From: Actinoplanes liguriensis
Lineage (GTDB): Bacteria; Actinomycetota; Actinomycetes; Mycobacteriales; Micromonosporaceae
Assembly (NCBI GenBank): GCA_000715855.1
Contig: KL571434.1
Coordinates: forward strand, 802-5,967
Reading direction: 5' to 3'
DNA length: 5,166 bases
Within the stretch, counting starts at the first letter, position 1, and the number at the start of each line of letters is the position of its first letter. The position numbers and the translations under genes were made by a program. Below are positions 4,839 to 5,166 of this stretch, piece by piece. The notes under the pieces were generated by a model. That model saw nothing but the letters and a program-made list of their open reading frames with translations. It was not told where the DNA came from and did not search any database.

Positions 4839-4842
4839 GTCA
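4805..4842. repeat. Three copies of a 9-base direct repeat GCGCGGTCA
   Basis: Copies lie at 4805-4813, 4814-4822 (in tandem) and 4834-4842 (after an 11-base interruption). The last copy includes the stop codon of the minus-strand HATPase gene (TCA, 4840-4842), so its 3' end may have grown or shifted by slippage. No function is evident. Confidence 0.5.
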
Positions 4843-5166
4843 GCGCCGGAGGCTGGCCCAGACCACCTTGCCGCCCTCCGCCGGGACCGTTCCCCACCGC
4901 TTCGCGAACTGCGCCACCAGGAACAACCCACGCGGCGCCGCCGGATCGAGCGGCGTCGCCTCCCGCACCCGCGGAATCTCGTAGGACCCGTCCCGGACCG
5001 CGATCAGCAGATAGCGCCTCCCCAGCGAGAACCGCAGGTCGATAAGCGTCTGCGCGTGCAACACGGCGTTCGTCACCAACTCCCCCGCCACGATCCGCGC
5101 CGGATCCGCCAGATGCGCGAGCCGCCACCGCCCGCACGCCTCCGCCGCCAGGTGCCGAGCGTGCGC
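4840..5166 (-). CDS. RsbW-type HATPase (anti-sigma kinase), N-terminus cut by window edge
   Basis: The C-terminal 108 residues of an anti-sigma-factor-type ATPase; the frame is open through the last base, so the true start lies outside. The visible part begins AHARHLAAEACGRWRL, then N-box ELVTNAVLHA with the expected Glu and Asn, VRDGS as the G1-like turn, a shortened G2 (PRGLFLV), and terminal GKVVWASLRR. It aligns end to end with the HATPase half of the 2119-2850 protein, including the RH-x5-EAC-x-RW lead-in and the GKVVWA ending, so the two are paralogues. A GTG at 5089-5091 could be mistaken for a start, but it would remove the helix before the N-box that the paralogue has. Whether this copy also has an N-terminal STAS domain cannot be seen. 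It converges with the stand-alone STAS gene, its possible antagonist. Confidence 0.88.
   Translation of the reverse strand, partial: AHARHLAAEACGRWRLAHLADPARIVAGELVTNAVLHAQTLIDLRFSLGRRYLLIAVRDGSYEIPRVREATPLDPAAPRGLFLVAQFAKRWGTVPAEGGKVVWASLRR

Noticed and set aside
1..5166. Mobile element, CRISPR array, toxin-antitoxin pair, tRNA or rRNA
   Set aside because: No transposase or integrase motifs, no regularly spaced repeats, no small paired toxin/antitoxin genes and no tRNA-like cloverleaf were seen on either strand by eye.

Overview
The window is very GC-rich, with strong G/C bias at third codon positions, GTG starts and actinobacterial-type SigB/SigF regulators. It most likely comes from a filamentous actinomycete; an Actinoplanes/Micromonosporaceae-like origin fits, but that is inferred from composition and gene style only. 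There are seven protein-coding genes, two of them cut by the window edges. I see no rRNA, tRNA, CRISPR array or insertion sequence, and no gene-free stretch over 300 bases.

Layout. (1) 1-809, minus: N-terminal two thirds of an MFS exporter. (2) 810-1014: divergent control region with two perfect inverted repeats and a SigB/SigF-like promoter. (3) 1015-2130, plus: a SigB/SigF-family sigma factor with an extra C-terminal STAS (anti-sigma-antagonist) domain. (4) 2119-2850, minus: a protein with an N-terminal STAS-like domain and a C-terminal RsbW-type HATPase (anti-sigma kinase) domain, overlapping the sigma gene tail-to-tail by 12 bp. (5) 2969-3364 and 3391-4260, minus: a two-gene operon with a DUF2231 membrane protein fused to a Rieske [2Fe-2S] domain first, then a ChaB-like protein with a Rho-N/SAP-like tail. 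(6) 4387-4731, plus: a stand-alone STAS protein. (7) 4840-5166, minus: the C-terminal end of a second RsbW-type HATPase, paralogous to the one in (4).

The window reads as a partner-switching stress-regulon cluster. Normally an RsbW-type kinase binds and silences a SigB-type sigma factor, and an unphosphorylated STAS protein releases it. Here the parts are rearranged: the sigma factor carries its own STAS domain and the facing anti-sigma kinase carries another. By manual alignment, the phosphoacceptor serine is Ala in the sigma-fused and stand-alone STAS domains and Glu in the kinase-fused one. Both genes of the convergent pair have a GTTT-N15-GGGNA(C/T) element about 36-40 bases before the start, which suggests that the sigma factor activates itself and its regulator. 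The ChaB and Rieske genes are plausible stress or redox functions. This reciprocal sigma-STAS / STAS-kinase architecture is the best candidate for an under-described system here.
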